Shown: positions 1 through 8,490, counted from the first letter of the stretch. The stretch: DNA of 55,340 nt from Methanobacteriota archaeon (GCA_018654845.1 JABIKU010000014.1:1-55340), one strand, 5' to 3'. Numbers and translations are program-made. The notes: generated by a model not told the origin, from the sequence alone.

Positions 1-291
1 CTCCGGGCTATGTCTCCCAACACCCGTACGCGTAGAGGGCTAGAGGGTACGTTACACCCCCTACAACCTGATACGCCGCAGGCCCATCCTATGCCGCCGG
101 AGCTTTCATCCACTCACCGTTCCAGGCGTAGTGAACTATGGGGTATTATTCTCAGTTTCCCGAGGTTATCTCCCAGCATAGGGCAGGTTACCCACGTGTT
201 ACTGAGCGGTACGCCGAGTCCCTAAGACTCGCGACTCGCATGGCTTAATCGAACTCCAATAGCGGTAGCCTCCGGCAGGATCAACCGGATT
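1..291 (-). rRNA. 16S ribosomal RNA, 5' part (continues beyond the window)
   Basis: Read on the minus strand, the segment begins near 291 with the archaeal small-subunit 5' signature (TCCGGTTGATCCTGCCGGA) and continues through recognisable helix 6-12 sequence such as CTCAGTAACACGTGG. Only about the first 290 nt are present; the gene runs off the left edge. The gene lies in the same direction as the ribosomal protein operon but is separated from secY by about 570 bp. No 23S gene can be seen here, so linkage is unknown; in Thermoplasmata-related archaea 16S and 23S are often unlinked. Confidence 0.97.
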
Positions 292-328
292 TCGCGTGAG
301 CGGAATCATCGTTATCCCTTCGGAAGTT

Positions 329-348
329 CTTGTGAAAATAATCACAAG
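329..348 (-). other. Hairpin in the 16S leader
   Basis: Perfect inverted repeat: 7-bp arms at 329-335 and 342-348 (CTTGTGA / TCACAAG) around a 6-nt AT loop, about 40-60 nt upstream of the mature 16S 5' end. Its position suits a leader RNA structure or processing signal. The matching 3' flank of the 16S gene lies outside the window, so the usual processing stem cannot be tested. Confidence 0.5.
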
Positions 349-423
349 GCTATGTCACTTAAATTGTAAATTGGCGCAGAAACACATTTCCTAAATTTTG
401 AATGTGAAAATTATTTTCTGCTT

Positions 424-450
424 ACTTGCACCCCCTAAAAGGGGTCAAGT
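424..450 (-). promoter_or_regulatory. Interrupted palindrome upstream of 16S, shared with the r-protein promoter
   Basis: On the plus strand the arms are ACTTG (424-428) and CAAGT (446-450), and inside them ACCCC (430-434) and GGGGT (441-445), with one unpaired C at 429 and a CTAAAA spacer. The core closely matches the element at 15464-15484, in the same orientation relative to its downstream minus-strand gene. This is seen directly; a role as transcription-factor site is inferred. It ends in no T-run, so a terminator is less likely. Confidence 0.55.
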
Positions 451-864
451 CGTTATTGTGGTTAACCTCCTTGACCGCGACAAATGTCGTGATCGCACTT
501 CCTCGGCTTACGTTCGGCTTGAAGGGAGACATCATCGCACAGTGTGCTCAGTTCCCAACGCCAGCCAATCGTAGCATCCCGCCGACCGACCACCGGTATA
601 TGAATATGACTCGCAGGTTATAGCAGACAAATGATAGACTGCTCGGCAGTTGAGATGTAACTGAACTTTTGAATTATTCGTTTCGTTTCATGCCGGCTAA
701 TCTTCACTAGATTCATTTTCCGCAAATACAAAATATTTGATTAATATCTTAACCAAATGAACAAAAATTGCAATGATTTATTTGCCTATCAACATTAGAA
801 AGAATTTGATATCGATGAAAAATTCACTTCATGAACTGATAGTATTACGGTGAAAATAACCGTC

Positions 865-2787
865 TCATTCAGCGCCAAAGAACTCTCTCAGCACAGGATG
901 CATCTCCATAGCTTGTTCTTTCTGAATTTGTTCATATGTTCTGAGAATAATTCCAACCGCCAGCAAAAGTCCAGTACCCGAAGCATTTCCTACAGTACCG
1001 AGTAAATCGGCACCAGAAGCGAGCAGTCCAACGAACGCACCAGAGAATAAAGTAACAGGAGGGATGTATCTCTCAAGGATTCTTTCAAGCACAACTGGAT
1101 TCTTTCTGAAACCTGGAATCTGCATTCCAGTGCGCTCGATTTGCTTTGCAACATCTTTGGCACCCATGTTCGTAGTCTCAATCCAGAACTTCGCGAATAC
1201 AGTCGAACCCGCAGTCATAACGAAGACGTAAACTAATACGTGGATCATGATTTGAACTAAACTATGGCCATACGCATCACCAGTCTGATTTAGTAATGGC
1301 AACAACCAATCACCCACCCCATTTACCATCGAAGCGTACCAGGCAAATCCATCGGATGCCGTTGTTGCTCCAACCTCATAAGAACCGAACCAATGTGCTC
1401 TAGACCCCCATCCGTTTCTCCCTAAGATAGGGATTGTGGAAAGTGTCGGATGGCTCCAGAATAAGAGCGTGAACATGTTAATGTTAGCGAGCAGAGCAGC
1501 CATCAAAATGACCGGAATGTTGCTCGCGTAAACCAAACGGATAGGGTATTGACCGCGATGACCACGAACCTTTCCGTGTGTCAATGGCAATTCGAGTTTA
1601 CTCGATTCAGCATAAGCGACAACGAGGAACACGACTACTGAAGATACCAGGGCGGCTACAGGATTTGCATGATTTAGCAAAATTAACTCAAACCCGTTCT
1701 GTGAGACTAATTGAGAATTCGTCGCAGTTCGTAAAGTGTAGAATATCATAGGTAATGTACCTGAAGGTGGATTCTCGAATGAAAGAGGAGTGCCTTGTAC
1801 AACTGCAAGAGGAGAGAGTGTACCAACGAAAGTCGATTGAGCTACACCTGCTGCGATGAAGAGTGAGATACCCGAACCAATACCCCACTTGCTAACCAGC
1901 TCATCGAGCAAGAATACAAGATATGAACCAATGAATAATTGTGCGACAATAATCGCATTAGCCCAGCCAATTCCATATTGAAGAATTATCGTTTCGTGCG
2001 GATCTAAGAATCCATAAACTTGAGGGATCGACTCGATTGGAATCATAATCATAACCAATAATTTCTGAACACCTTGGTACAATTGCTTGTCTGCCGAATC
2101 TTGCAAATCAAGTTGAATTATTTTCGCACCAGCGAACAGTTGCATAATAATCGATGCGGTAACAATCGGCCCGATTCCAAGGTGCATTATCGAACCGGAA
2201 GCACCGGCCATTATTGCTCGGAATGACGAGAAAATATCTAAGGTCGAATCGGAAATTCCGTACAACATTACATTCGTCATTCCAAAGTAAATGATGAGAA
2301 CTAGAGTCGTTGTCCACAATTTTTGATTAAATCGAACATGCCCATCTGGCTTTGTTATGCTTGGATAAACATTGACGAATCGCTCCAATCCAAAGAGACG
2401 ACTGCTAGCAGTTCCAGAATAAAGCAAACAGGAAAGAGCCATTGCAGTAGCCAGACCTAAAAGAGCGACTCCGACTATCAAAAAGCCGACTGCGGCCTTG
2501 TCGACCCAACTCCAATATGCAAGGCCGAGGACGAATAAAACCCATGTCGCAGGTTTCAACGCCCTTCCAACATATGGGATATCTCGTATATTTTCAGGAA
2601 GATCAGACATTGCGCTCCAGAGAACGAAACCAACATAAGGAATCGAAACTAAGAACAATCGAAGAGCACGCATCTGCTCATCTGCTGCACCGTCGAGTAG
2701 ATCTCCGCGCAACCAATAAAATAGTGCTCCCCAATAAATTGCAGACATCAGAATAGTTCCGATTGCACTGGGTTTGCGGTCGACCAT
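865..2787 (-). CDS. secY: Preprotein translocase subunit SecY with an N-terminal membrane extension
   Basis: This is the pore subunit of the Sec translocon, last gene of the ribosomal operon as usual in archaea. The canonical SecY body starts near residue 128 (sequence like LERF, then KPDGHVRFNQKLW, then TM1 at about 158-176) and runs to the conserved C-terminal region ending RTYEQIQ. At 640 residues it is far longer than the usual 430-490. Most of the excess is an N-terminal block of about 127 residues with four predicted hydrophobic segments near residues 10-26, 41-60, 78-92 and 98-122. The ATG at 2787 is the only start that keeps this block; it is preceded by an AGGAGTG-like ribosome site. 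The extension is in frame and I see no sign of an error. Confidence 0.95.
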   Translation of the reverse strand: MVDRKPSAIGTILMSAIYWGALFYWLRGDLLDGAADEQMRALRLFLVSIPYVGFVLWSAMSDLPENIRDIPYVGRALKPATWVLFVLGLAYWSWVDKAAVGFLIVGVALLGLATAMALSCLLYSGTASSRLFGLERFVNVYPSITKPDGHVRFNQKLWTTTLVLIIYFGMTNVMLYGISDSTLDIFSSFRAIMAGASGSIMHLGIGPIVTASIIMQLFAGAKIIQLDLQDSADKQLYQGVQKLLVMIMIPIESIPQVYGFLDPHETIILQYGIGWANAIIVAQLFIGSYLVFLLDELVSKWGIGSGISLFIAAGVAQSTFVGTLSPLAVVQGTPLSFENPPSGTLPMIFYTLRTATNSQLVSQNGFELILLNHANPVAALVSSVVVFLVVAYAESSKLELPLTHGKVRGHRGQYPIRLVYASNIPVILMAALLANINMFTLLFWSHPTLSTIPILGRNGWGSRAHWFGSYEVGATTASDGFAWYASMVNGVGDWLLPLLNQTGDAYGHSLVQIMIHVLVYVFVMTAGSTVFAKFWIETTNMGAKDVAKQIERTGMQIPGFRKNPVVLERILERYIPPVTLFSGAFVGLLASGADLLGTVGNASGTGLLLAVGIILRTYEQIQKEQAMEMHPVLREFFGAE

Positions 2788-2817
2788 TCAAATCACTCCT
2801 TCATTCAATAGTGAGGA

Positions 2818-3246
2818 TCATTCCTCTTCCCATTCGCCAAATTCATCATCATCTCCATCACTTAATGTGACGGAACCACCAGCAGCTTCTACCTTCTCGA
2901 TAGCGCGTGCACTGGCTTCTGCTACGGTAATGTGTAGAGTCTTAGTGACTCGGCCTTTGCCGAGCAACTTGTCAAATCCGAATTCGCCCAAGTTCACAGA
3001 ATCGCTTGTAGCGAGTGATTCTACTTCTTGTAGATTGCACGATACATTGACAATTCTCAAACTAGGGTCACGGTTGAATCCATGCATCCCCCAGTGACCT
3101 GGCATATACTTGATACGAGTCATTAAGCGATGCTTGTTGATTCCAGCATTTCCACGGCCACCACGCTTTCCAGCACCGCGACCAGCTTTTTTTCCTCGGC
3201 CGTGATAGCGAGAGCGACCACGGAATTTATTCGTACGTGATACCAT
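2818..3246 (-). CDS. rpl15: Large-subunit ribosomal protein uL15
   Basis: uL15 is a late-assembling 50S protein. The Gly/Arg-rich N-terminus (residues about 8-35, GRGKKAGRGAGKRGGRG) is typical, and the C-terminal domain follows. At 142 residues it is of normal archaeal length. The last 15 residues are very acidic (DGDDDEFGEWEEE), a tail not expected on the rRNA-binding core. It lies 11 bp after uL30 and 30 bp before secY, clearly co-transcribed. Confidence 0.96.
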   Translation of the reverse strand: MVSRTNKFRGRSRYHGRGKKAGRGAGKRGGRGNAGINKHRLMTRIKYMPGHWGMHGFNRDPSLRIVNVSCNLQEVESLATSDSVNLGEFGFDKLLGKGRVTKTLHITVAEASARAIEKVEAAGGSVTLSDGDDDEFGEWEEE

Positions 3247-3257
3247 TCATAATCACC

Positions 3258-3728
3258 TCAGATCATCCTTCCGACCAAGTCGGAAATTGCTTCACCACGG
3301 AAACCGAGAGCCCCACCAACAGTGTATGCTCGCTTGATTCCTCCCCATCCCTTCGTGCCGCGAGGCGGGTGAAGGCGGAAGATTGGCTTTAGCCCGTCAA
3401 CGCTCTTCATCGAAGCATCGCCAGCAGCGATAGCCTTCGCAAATGCCTTGACTGTTTTGAAATCAGAACCTGCTTTAATCGCTGCATTGGTTACAGGATG
3501 GTCTCCGACCATTCGTCCACGCTCCAAAAGAAGGTTTTCGATAGTATCAGCGTCAACTTCACCCCAAGTGATGTAATCCTTCGACTTATGCAGCATTCCT
3601 GTGTAAGTCGGAGCATCAGGGACAATAGTTGCATGATTTACACGAGTCAAATTAAGCATTAACATAGTGTCACGAATTTTTTTGGTGACGCCACGGTCAC
3701 TGCGTGCGCGGATAACTAAGTAACTCAT
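3258..3728 (-). CDS. rpl30: Large-subunit ribosomal protein uL30
   Basis: Archaeal/eukaryotic-type uL30 of 156 residues, with the N-terminal strand (YLVIRARSDRGV) and the C-terminal archaeal extension that includes LHPPRGTKGWGGIKR. It binds 5S-proximal parts of 23S rRNA. Its ATG overlaps the stop of uS5 by 4 nt (ATGA), indicating translational coupling. Confidence 0.96.
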   Translation of the reverse strand: MSYLVIRARSDRGVTKKIRDTMLMLNLTRVNHATIVPDAPTYTGMLHKSKDYITWGEVDADTIENLLLERGRMVGDHPVTNAAIKAGSDFKTVKAFAKAIAAGDASMKSVDGLKPIFRLHPPRGTKGWGGIKRAYTVGGALGFRGEAISDLVGRMI

Positions 3729-4492
3729 TGAAATGTCCTCCCTTGGGTGATTTGTAGACGTTGGCGATCACCATCGGTGATGCGAGTTTTATTCAATTCG
3801 ATCAAAGCATTGAACGTTGCTTTTGCGAAATTGATAGTAGTTCGAGTTTGGCCAGCGGAACGCGACCAAACATCGGTAACTCCTGCTAAAGTAAGAACAC
3901 GGCGACCATAGTCGCCGATAACTAATCCCTTTCCAGATGGAGCAGGCATCAAAGTGATTCGAGTCGAACCGGAACGGCCTGTGACCTTGAAAGGAACAGA
4001 ATTTGCTGGACCTTCGGATGATTCCCAAGAACCGTTTCCACGCATTACAGGAATTAGGTTGAGTTTCGCCTTATCGATTGCTTTACGAATCGTACTCGAA
4101 ACTTCTTTTCCTTTGCAGATTGAAAGCCCCACATATCCATCGCTATTTCCAACAACACAAAGAACATTGAATCGAACACGACGACCAGAATCGGTCATTC
4201 TCTGAATCATATTGACGCCAAGAACATCATCGGTTAGATCTGGTAGAAGTGCATCGACGATTTCAACTTCACGAATTGGCAAGCCGGTATTCAATGCCTG
4301 CTCGTATGTGAGAATCTCACCGCTCATGACCATTCGGCCGAGTCGGGTGCGAGGAATCCAGGAACGAAGTCCTGCGAGAGGATCTGGGCCACGACGAGGG
4401 CGGCGGTCGTCCTTCTTCTCTTCAACTGGTGCGAGAGCTGCTGCGAGACCAGGTGCTAATTCGACTACTTCAGGAGTATTTTCATCACTCAT
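3725..4492 (-). CDS. rps5: Small-subunit ribosomal protein uS5
   Basis: uS5 acts in decoding accuracy on the 30S subunit. The S5 double-stranded-RNA-binding-like fold occupies about residues 75-140 (RRVRFNVLCVVGNSDGYVGLS) and the C-terminal domain follows (GKGLVIGDYGRRVLTLAGV). At 255 residues it exceeds the common 210-235; the extra is a charged N-terminal part (EEKKDDRRPRRG). Start ATG at 4492 overlaps the uL18 stop by 4 nt. Confidence 0.96.
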   Translation of the reverse strand: MSDENTPEVVELAPGLAAALAPVEEKKDDRRPRRGPDPLAGLRSWIPRTRLGRMVMSGEILTYEQALNTGLPIREVEIVDALLPDLTDDVLGVNMIQRMTDSGRRVRFNVLCVVGNSDGYVGLSICKGKEVSSTIRKAIDKAKLNLIPVMRGNGSWESSEGPANSVPFKVTGRSGSTRITLMPAPSGKGLVIGDYGRRVLTLAGVTDVWSRSAGQTRTTINFAKATFNALIELNKTRITDGDRQRLQITQGRTFQ

Positions 4493-5004
4493 GATAATGC
4501 CTCCTCTATCGACGCACGAGTTTTCTCGACTGACTTCACAATCGAATCGCCAATGTGTGCACCATTGATTCGATCGTCGTCAGGTAAAATATCTTCACCG
4601 TGAGGTATTTCTAATCCTGCTTCGACCATTCCACGAAGAGCCGCGAATACGCGGCTACCGGATGATGAGGCTGAAAGTCCAATATCGAGAATTGCGCTTT
4701 CGTGACCTGTCGCGAGAGCAGATTTTCCAAGTGCAAATCCTGTGAGGTAACTCGCAGGAACAGATTTGCGAGAAAGATCCAATGGCCAATCGTATTTATC
4801 GACCAAGGTCTTTCCATTGATGGATGAAAGGACATTGTCTCCACCAGAATCGAATTCAATTAATTGACATGTTGTTTGGGTATTGGAAATACGAACAACT
4901 GCTCGTAGTTCCCCTCCACGTAACAATTTCATACGGCGACGATAATCGGTTTCTCCAATCCGTCGGCGCTTGAATTTCAATCTTTGATTCTTACCGTGTG
5001 CCAT
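4489..5004 (-). CDS. rpl18: Large-subunit ribosomal protein uL18
   Basis: uL18 binds 5S rRNA in the central protuberance. The sequence has the conserved KRRRIGETDYRRRMKLL N-terminus and the GFALGKSAL core. I place the start at the ATG at 5004, which overlaps the last base of the eL19 stop (TGATG); a GTG one codon upstream (5007) is possible but less likely. The protein is then 171 residues. Confidence 0.95.
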   Translation of the reverse strand: MAHGKNQRLKFKRRRIGETDYRRRMKLLRGGELRAVVRISNTQTTCQLIEFDSGGDNVLSSINGKTLVDKYDWPLDLSRKSVPASYLTGFALGKSALATGHESAILDIGLSASSSGSRVFAALRGMVEAGLEIPHGEDILPDDDRINGAHIGDSIVKSVEKTRASIEEALS

Positions 5005-5480
5005 CACTCATCACCGCCTAGTTTAATTCCATCCAAACCCATATTAGTTTGCATGTGTGCAATAGATCGGTATGAACCGCCCTTTGCTTTTCGATAGTAA
5101 TATCTATACTCTGAAGGAGTAAGTGATTCATCTCCACGAAGTTCTTTGAGAACTCGGCGCTGAGCGCGGATAAGTCTCATCCAACGTGCTTTCTTAGGGT
5201 CACGAGAATTAGCGGTTCCTTTTCTAGAACCTTGTCCTTTTCGACGACCCTTTGCCTTCTGAGCAGCTGCCTTTCGAGCTCGTCCACGGCTTATACCTTG
5301 AATGGGCTTAGCCTTGATGAGTCCCTCTTCGATAAGACGACGAATGTCATCCTTCTGAACAGCACTCGAAACGTCATCGAGATAATCAGGGTTAACCCAG
5401 ACTCGGTGAACACCGACTGTGCGTCCTTCTTTTTGAGTTAGGATTTGAGCGGCCATGCGCTTTTGATTTGTAATCATCAT
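5004..5480 (-). CDS. rpl19e: Large-subunit ribosomal protein eL19
   Basis: eL19 is an archaeal/eukaryotic 50S protein and marks the cluster as archaeal. Seen are the N-terminal helix region (QKRMAAQILTQKEGR), the RVWVNPD motif and the basic GRARKAAAQKAKGRRKGQGSR region. The length of 158 is normal. Start ATG at 5480 overlaps the eL32 stop (ATGA). Confidence 0.96.
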   Translation of the reverse strand: MMITNQKRMAAQILTQKEGRTVGVHRVWVNPDYLDDVSSAVQKDDIRRLIEEGLIKAKPIQGISRGRARKAAAQKAKGRRKGQGSRKGTANSRDPKKARWMRLIRAQRRVLKELRGDESLTPSEYRYYYRKAKGGSYRSIAHMQTNMGLDGIKLGGDE

Positions 5481-6133
5481 TGCAAGTCCCCCTTCCGTTC
5501 GATTCGACGGCGGTTTAGAACACGGATTCCCAAATCATCTGCGCGGTCGTGAATTGTGGAACGCTTGCGGTTCCCAACGGTTGCACCGATACGAACAGCT
5601 TGAGTTTCAGGATCAATTCCATCAAGTTCGCTCGATTGATTGACCATTACTTCTTTGAATCCAGATGGATGAAATCCGCGAACTGAAGCAATTTTTCCGT
5701 ATCCAATACGAGCCATCGGAGTTCTATATTTCATGTTCAATCGTTGTTTTGATTGATATCCGTTTGGCTTTCTCCAACCAGTGCGGGCAAGACGGTAGTA
5801 TCGGTACCATTCTTGGCGACGGAACTTAGGCATCTTCTTCTTTTCAGCTGCGCGAGTAACTAAATTCACCTTAGTCTCATCATCGAGAATAGGTTTTTGT
5901 CTAGCGGTGTGAATTTGATCGAAATCGTCGTCAAAGAAATCATCATCAGCATCAGCCATCTCAAAATCATCAACTTCTTCATCGATGAATTCTTCCTCAA
6001 CAACATCAACGGTTTCTTCAACTGAAGATGCGTTGAGTCTCTCGACTAATTCAGATTTCTTCCCAGATACAGGAAGCCCTGCTTCTCGCAATAAATCCTT
6101 TAATTCTGCAACAGTCATATTTTCGTATGTCAT
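5477..6133 (-). CDS. rpl32e: Ribosomal protein eL32 with N-terminal SAP domain
   Basis: The eL32 fold is in the C-terminal half (from KMPKFRRQEWYRYYRL through RIGYGKIASVRGFHPSGF to VLNRRRIER). The first ~35 residues match a SAP helix-extension-helix (MTVAELKDLLREAGLPVSGK followed by KSELVERL), a domain usually found on DNA/RNA-binding nuclear proteins. A very acidic linker (VVEEEFIDEEVDDFEMADADDDFF region) joins them. I choose ATG 6133: it follows GGAGG at 6141-6145 with proper spacing and avoids overlap into uL6 (stop at 6147). The protein is 218 residues. Haloarchaeal eL32 is known to carry an N-terminal helix-hairpin-helix instead, so the extension site is an accretion point. Confidence 0.93.
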   Translation of the reverse strand: MTYENMTVAELKDLLREAGLPVSGKKSELVERLNASSVEETVDVVEEEFIDEEVDDFEMADADDDFFDDDFDQIHTARQKPILDDETKVNLVTRAAEKKKMPKFRRQEWYRYYRLARTGWRKPNGYQSKQRLNMKYRTPMARIGYGKIASVRGFHPSGFKEVMVNQSSELDGIDPETQAVRIGATVGNRKRSTIHDRADDLGIRVLNRRRIERKGDLQ

Positions 6134-6146
6134 ACCATTACCTCCT

Positions 6147-6698
6147 TTACGCACCCTTCGAGGTGATGTATATGCCATCCTGGAAGACCCTTCGGTCTCG
6201 CTTCTTGATAGCACATGCACGCTCGATATTTGCAGCGGTTTGACCTACCTTTTCTCTGTCAGCACCGCGCACGATTACATCTGTTTTATTTTTCACCTGA
6301 ACTTCAACATCTGCAGGAGACCATGGAAGTTTAGCTTCACGTGGAACCTTTTCACCGAAGAGGTTGGTGATTGTCATTATATTTCCTTGAACCTTGATGG
6401 TCATTGGAAAGTGAGAATATACAGCTTTCAATGTGTATTCAAAGCCGCTGTCGACGCCGTGAACCATGTTTCGTAAATGAGCTGCCCAAGTACCAGCGAG
6501 TGCTTTCTCAACTCGTCGAGGAAGATCGCAGAATACTTCTAGGCCATCATCCGATTGCTTTACGGCAACTCGAGGATGAAGGAATTCTCGTGTTAGTGTA
6601 CTCGGACCCTTTGAAATAGTAACAGAGTTACCTTCAATCGTTGCACTAACTCCTTCCGTGAAGGAAATCTTGTGTGCTATATGATCTAATTTTGGCAT
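6147..6698 (-). CDS. rpl6: Large-subunit ribosomal protein uL6
   Basis: uL6 lies near the sarcin-ricin loop and the factor-binding centre. It has two L6 repeats in 183 residues: residues about 10-85 (GVSATIEGNSVTISKGPSTL) and 90-180 (IERACAIKKRDRRVFQDGIYI). Length and operon position (uS8-uL6-eL32) are canonical. The gene is preceded by GGGGGAATA as ribosome site. Confidence 0.96.
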   Translation of the reverse strand: MPKLDHIAHKISFTEGVSATIEGNSVTISKGPSTLTREFLHPRVAVKQSDDGLEVFCDLPRRVEKALAGTWAAHLRNMVHGVDSGFEYTLKAVYSHFPMTIKVQGNIMTITNLFGEKVPREAKLPWSPADVEVQVKNKTDVIVRGADREKVGQTAANIERACAIKKRDRRVFQDGIYITSKGA

Positions 6699-6710
6699 AC
6701 TTATTCCCCC

Positions 6711-7100
6711 TCAGAAAATATAGGCGAGCAAACGTCCGCCAATTCTCTCCTTTTTCGCATCATAGTGGTTCATAACACCTTGATTGGTAGTTAGGATGAG
6801 AAGTCCGAAATCTTGCGCAGGCAAGTATCGAGACTCCCACTTCTCAAATTCTGCACGTTGAACAGAATGTCTTGGTTTGATAACACCACAACGGTTTATC
6901 GCACCAATTAACTCGACACGGAATCCACCACCACGGCCATCATCTAGTTTCTCATACTCGCCGACATATCCGGACTTTTGCATGATTGAAAGCATGCTTC
7001 CTAGAAGCTTGCTAGCAGGACTTACGGTCACTTCATAGTGACCGGCGTTTTCAGCATTGAAAATGCGGGTAAAAGCATCACTTAATGGGTCAAATTGCAT
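6711..7100 (-). CDS. rps8: Small-subunit ribosomal protein uS8
   Basis: uS8 is an early-binding protein of the 30S central domain. The N-terminus (DPLSDAFTRIFNAE) and the C-terminal signature (GLLILTTNQGVMNHYDAKK followed by GGRLLAYIF) are intact, 129 residues in all. It follows uS14 by 11 bp with GAGGTGAT ahead of the ATG. Confidence 0.96.
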   Translation of the reverse strand: MQFDPLSDAFTRIFNAENAGHYEVTVSPASKLLGSMLSIMQKSGYVGEYEKLDDGRGGGFRVELIGAINRCGVIKPRHSVQRAEFEKWESRYLPAQDFGLLILTTNQGVMNHYDAKKERIGGRLLAYIF

Positions 7101-7111
7101 ATCATATCACC

Positions 7112-7264
7112 TCAACTATATTTCTTGAATCCTATTTGCGGGGCTATATCGCGGAAGCATTGTCGGCATAGACGTAGTCCGTGTCGACGAATCATCCCTC
7201 TACTGCGTCCGCAGCGACGGCAACCGGTTGACCGGCCGATTTCTTCTCCATGATCACGTGCCAT
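7112..7264 (-). CDS. rps14: Small-subunit ribosomal protein uS14, zinc-binding type
   Basis: I translated this short frame by hand: 50 residues beginning [19 protein letters not shown] and ending [11 protein letters not shown]. The four cysteines form C-x2-C-x14-C-x2-C (C15, C18, C33, C36), the zinc finger of archaeal and C+ bacterial uS14. Its ATG (7264) lies 3 bp before the end of the uL5 frame plus stop region, so the two genes are essentially abutting, and uS8 follows at 7100. The position between uL5 and uS8 is exactly where uS14 belongs. Confidence 0.95.
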   Translation of the reverse strand: MARDHGEEIGRSTGCRRCGRSRGMIRRHGLRLCRQCFRDIAPQIGFKKYS

Positions 7265-7267
7265 ACT

Positions 7268-7795
7268 TCACTCCTCCACGATTGTTAACCCAAAACGCTC
7301 AACAAACCATTGTTTGGATTCCTCGCGTTCTACGCGATGGTTTACTGCGACCTTACGGCTTCGTCGACGACGACGAGATACGCGGTGGCCTGGGCGTTCG
7401 AGTACGATATTGATGTCCATACCAAAAATTCCGATATCCGGATTGTATTTTTGGTCAGGGAAATCGGTATAATCCGATATTCCGAAAGAAAGGTTACCTG
7501 ATTGATCAAAATTGTAAGCAGGCAAGGTATTTTGTCGAACCCAGAAAGCATCCTTCAGGAAAGCATTGACCTTTTCCCCTTCACGGAAAGTAACTTTGCA
7601 ACCGATTGGTGCACCTTCTCTAGTACCAAGATCCCTATTTGTGCTTGAGGATATTGTACGTACAGGAGTTGCATCGGTCAGAAGTTCGAGAACTTGCTCA
7701 GCGAGCTGTAGTCGGGAACCACCTTCACCTACACCTATGTTTACGGTGACCTTTGTGATACGTGGGGAAAGCATAGGATTTGCTGACTCACTCAT
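7268..7795 (-). CDS. rpl5: Large-subunit ribosomal protein uL5
   Basis: uL5 binds 5S rRNA and contacts P-site tRNA. The conserved N-terminus (NPMLSPRITKVTVNIGVGEGG) and core (REGAPIGCKVTFR, FGISDYTDFPDQKYNPDIGIFGMD in part) are present, and 175 residues is the archaeal norm. Its ATG overlaps the eS4 stop by 4 nt. Confidence 0.96.
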   Translation of the reverse strand: MSESANPMLSPRITKVTVNIGVGEGGSRLQLAEQVLELLTDATPVRTISSSTNRDLGTREGAPIGCKVTFREGEKVNAFLKDAFWVRQNTLPAYNFDQSGNLSFGISDYTDFPDQKYNPDIGIFGMDINIVLERPGHRVSRRRRRSRKVAVNHRVEREESKQWFVERFGLTIVEE

Positions 7796-8490
7796 GCCTT
7801 CACCTCCAGTGGAATATCCTTTGCATCACCGATGATGAAAGCATAATCTGAAATTGTACCAAATTCATCGAATTGAACCTCGTTTGCCTTCGATGACCTC
7901 TTGATCTCATGGGAACGTACTGTTGCTACTTCGCCAATGTGAGAACCACCGATTAGGTAAGCGGTTGCACCTTCTTCGAATTTATGGTGGGCAGTGATTT
8001 TCTGATCAGGCAAAGAAATAACTACACTGTCACCTGACTTGTATTCAGGGTTTTCATCGAATAATAAATTTCGTCCATCGTGAAGATGAAGTTGAGTAAT
8101 TCCACCTTTAATGGTGGTTTTTCCAGACACTCGGCAGGTTTTGCTGCCGGCGGCCTTTGCTGAGATTTCGTTGTATCGAAGCTTACCGTTTTTATCGAGA
8201 ACACAGCGGAAATGCTGATCTCCAACAGTTAGAACATCCATTAGACCGACACCACGGCCGGCGCCAGTTTCGATTTGTCCATCTACACAAACATTACGGG
8301 TTTGGAGAATTTTCTTGGCTTCGCGACGAGAGTGAGCGATTCCAATAACATCTCTCAAAATTATTGCCATAGGCATGCATTTATCCATGCTGTGACCACA
8401 AGGATCTGGCTTCTGTACCCAAATATTTGACTTTCTTGGTAGTGGCCAACTTCGTGGCATCATTAGACGCTTAATGTGACTGCTGCTCAT
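7792..8490 (-). CDS. rps4e: Small-subunit ribosomal protein eS4
   Basis: Archaeal/eukaryotic eS4, 232 residues. The order is an N-terminal extension (SSSHIKRLMMPRSWPLPRK), an S4-type RNA-binding domain (about residues 45-110, SRREAKKILQTRNVCVDGQ) and a KOW-like C-terminal part (GGSHIGEVATV). The ATG at 8490 overlaps the uL24 stop (ATGA). Confidence 0.96.
   Translation of the reverse strand: MSSSHIKRLMMPRSWPLPRKSNIWVQKPDPCGHSMDKCMPMAIILRDVIGIAHSRREAKKILQTRNVCVDGQIETGAGRGVGLMDVLTVGDQHFRCVLDKNGKLRYNEISAKAAGSKTCRVSGKTTIKGGITQLHLHDGRNLLFDENPEYKSGDSVVISLPDQKITAHHKFEEGATAYLIGGSHIGEVATVRSHEIKRSSKANEVQFDEFGTISDYAFIIGDAKDIPLEVKA

Larger units (their letters stand above)
292..864 (-). promoter_or_regulatory. 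Non-coding region between secY and 16S rRNA
   Basis: There is no convincing gene in this 573-bp stretch. The part next to the 16S gene (about 300-425) is AT-rich and contains a perfect short hairpin and several TATA-like runs, so I cannot fix the rRNA start site. A large interrupted palindrome lies at 424-450. The block at about 455-600 is clearly more GC-rich than its flanks and holds a direct repeat, TCGGCTT, at 503-509 and 514-520 (spacing 11, one helical turn) and a near-palindrome around 475-491. The rest, to 864, is AT-rich. The block may be upstream activating sequence, a long external transcribed spacer or an unknown RNA. Confidence 0.6.

Noticed and set aside
10-225. 71-codon plus-strand frame at the window start
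   Set aside because: It is inside the 16S rRNA gene on the opposite strand.
424-450. Palindrome read as a transcription terminator of secY
   Set aside because: It has no T-run in either direction, is about 415 bp after secY and has a matching copy upstream of another ribosomal operon.
426-623. 65-codon plus-strand frame in the 16S upstream region
   Set aside because: It crosses the palindrome and GC block, has no ribosome site and no recognisable protein features.
5985-6476. 163-codon plus-strand frame
   Set aside because: Antisense to the eL32/uL6 junction; no domain and clear genes on the other strand.
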